From Rs1 sp038900335 (GTDB lineage: Bacteria; Pseudomonadota; Gammaproteobacteria; Pseudomonadales; Balneatricaceae), in contig JBBMRB010000003.1 of the NCBI GenBank assembly GCA_038900335.1, positions 1 through 64,000 on the forward strand: a DNA stretch of 64,000 bases, written 5' to 3'. Below, in pieces: positions 63,250 to 64,000 of this stretch (position 1 is the stretch's first letter; each line of letters begins with the position of its first letter). The position numbers and the translations under genes were made by a program. The notes beneath the pieces are model-generated. The model did no database searches and had not been told where the DNA came from. It saw nothing but the letters and a program-made list of their open reading frames with translations.

Positions 63250-64000
63250 TTGCCAGATAAAGCCAATAATGACTACCAAATCAGTGAGAGTTCCCAACAG
63301 TCTCACGTGGTCTCTCTATTCGCATTGCTAGGGATGTCCATTACTGGCGCCATGGGTTTAGTGGGTTTATATCATAATGATCTAAAGCTAGCTGCCGCTT
63401 TATTCTTTGCCTGTTTAATTTATTTCTTAGGCTATTACATCTACAAAAAATTTAATAATATCAAACTAAGCTCTTCCATTGTGCTCTATTCGCTCTATGT
63501 ACTCATGTCTTATCTTGTCTATAGCGGCGGAGTGGACAATACCGGACCGTTATGGATATTCATGGTAGCCCCAGTCTCATTATTCCTACATGGTTTAAAG
63601 CGCGGGTTAATCGATATAACCGCCTTTGTTGTCATCATTAGTGTGATCATGTTTGCACCCAAAGATCTAATTAGCCACCCACCCTATTCAACTGAATTCA
63701 AACTGCGACTACTGTACTCTTTCTTTACGATCACCTTCCTCTCTGCTGTCTATGAGTATTCTAGAGATAAATCATATAGGCACGCATTAGAACTGAGTGA
63801 CAAATACCAGCACTTAGCTAATTATGACCCTTTAACGCAATTATCTAATCGTCGCCAAATGCTCACCATTTTAAAACGAGAACAAGGGCGTGCTATTCGC
63901 AACGAAGAGCCATTTTCAATCATTATCTGTGATGTTGATCATTTTAAAAATGTTAATGATCAATACGGCCACAGCGCTGGTGATGAGGTTTTAGTAGGGC
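63250..64000 (+). CDS. Membrane-bound diguanylate cyclase (N-terminal part, runs off the window)
   Basis: A frame opens at TTG 63250 with AAGGGG 8 bp upstream and continues to the window end. It encodes about 250 residues: several membrane segments (LFALLGMSITGAMGLVGLY, LAAALFFACLIYFLGYY, WIFMVAPVSLFL, ITAFVVIISVIMFA) without a large periplasmic domain. A GGDEF domain then begins (NYDPLTQLSNRR, DVDHFKNVNDQYGHSAGDE). The GGDEF motif itself is beyond the window. Confidence 0.85.
   Translation, partial: MPDKANNDYQISESSQQSHVVSLFALLGMSITGAMGLVGLYHNDLKLAAALFFACLIYFLGYYIYKKFNNIKLSSSIVLYSLYVLMSYLVYSGGVDNTGPLWIFMVAPVSLFLHGLKRGLIDITAFVVIISVIMFAPKDLISHPPYSTEFKLRLLYSFFTITFLSAVYEYSRDKSYRHALELSDKYQHLANYDPLTQLSNRRQMLTILKREQGRAIRNEEPFSIIICDVDHFKNVNDQYGHSAGDEVLVG

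Noticed and set aside
1..64000. CRISPR arrays and tRNA genes
   Set aside because: I saw no array of regularly spaced repeats and no cloverleaf-compatible tRNA; the only rRNA-linked sequence is the leader at the left edge.

Overview
The window reads as chromosomal DNA of a marine, Gram-negative gammaproteobacterium of moderate GC. The conserved blocks ubiD-fre, rho-trxA and pckA-hslO-hslR-yrfG/nudE, a TonB2-type energy transducer operon with a DUF3450 protein and a TtpC-like ExbB, heme and polyamine-type transporters, and many cyclic-di-GMP proteins point to the Cellvibrionales/Spongiibacterales area. That placement is inference; no rRNA body lies inside the window.

Layout. 1-570: leader and two strong promoters of an rRNA operon that runs leftward out of the window. 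650-13000: housekeeping genes (AEC transporter, fre, ubiD, rho, trxA, pckA, hslO, hslR, yrfG, nudE, rep). 13529-15043: yifB/comM. 15255-20785: a 5.5-kb acquired, A+T-rich insert upstream of yifB, bounded by a 318-bp direct repeat whose right copy carries a decapitated 5' fragment of yifB. It holds a translationally coupled DUF6884-like/GIY-YIG-like pair, a gene cut by an IS, an HNH endonuclease gene with an internal 42-bp tandem repeat, and two copies of an IS3-family element, both damaged. 21210-32347: slyB, a moxR-DUF58-tgpA operon, two EAL-domain genes, glpR and glpK. 32439-38800: heme uptake and use (hemP, TonB receptor, hmuS, hmuT, hmuU, hmuV) with a Fur-box-like site before hemP. 38995-41193: a yqhC/yqhD-like divergent pair. 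41308-45296: a PotABCD-like ABC transporter. 45628-50816: DUF3450-TtpC-ExbB-ExbD-TonB-TPR operon, again with a Fur-box-like site upstream. 51143-64000: three sensory diguanylate cyclase genes and one GGDEF-EAL gene, a LysE exporter, an unknown membrane protein, a DoeA-like M24 hydrolase beside a cystathionine gamma-synthase-family enzyme, and a VF530-type DNA-binding protein.

How it fits together: the heme cluster and the TonB2 operon probably form one iron-responsive uptake unit (receptor, energy transduction, periplasmic and inner-membrane transport, cytoplasmic heme handling). Six proteins that make, break or descend from cyclic-di-GMP enzymes suggest extensive sensing of outside small molecules. 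The yifB-side insert is the main accessory region and the likeliest place for an undescribed system: a small nuclease-type gene set resembling a phage-defence or mobile-element cassette.
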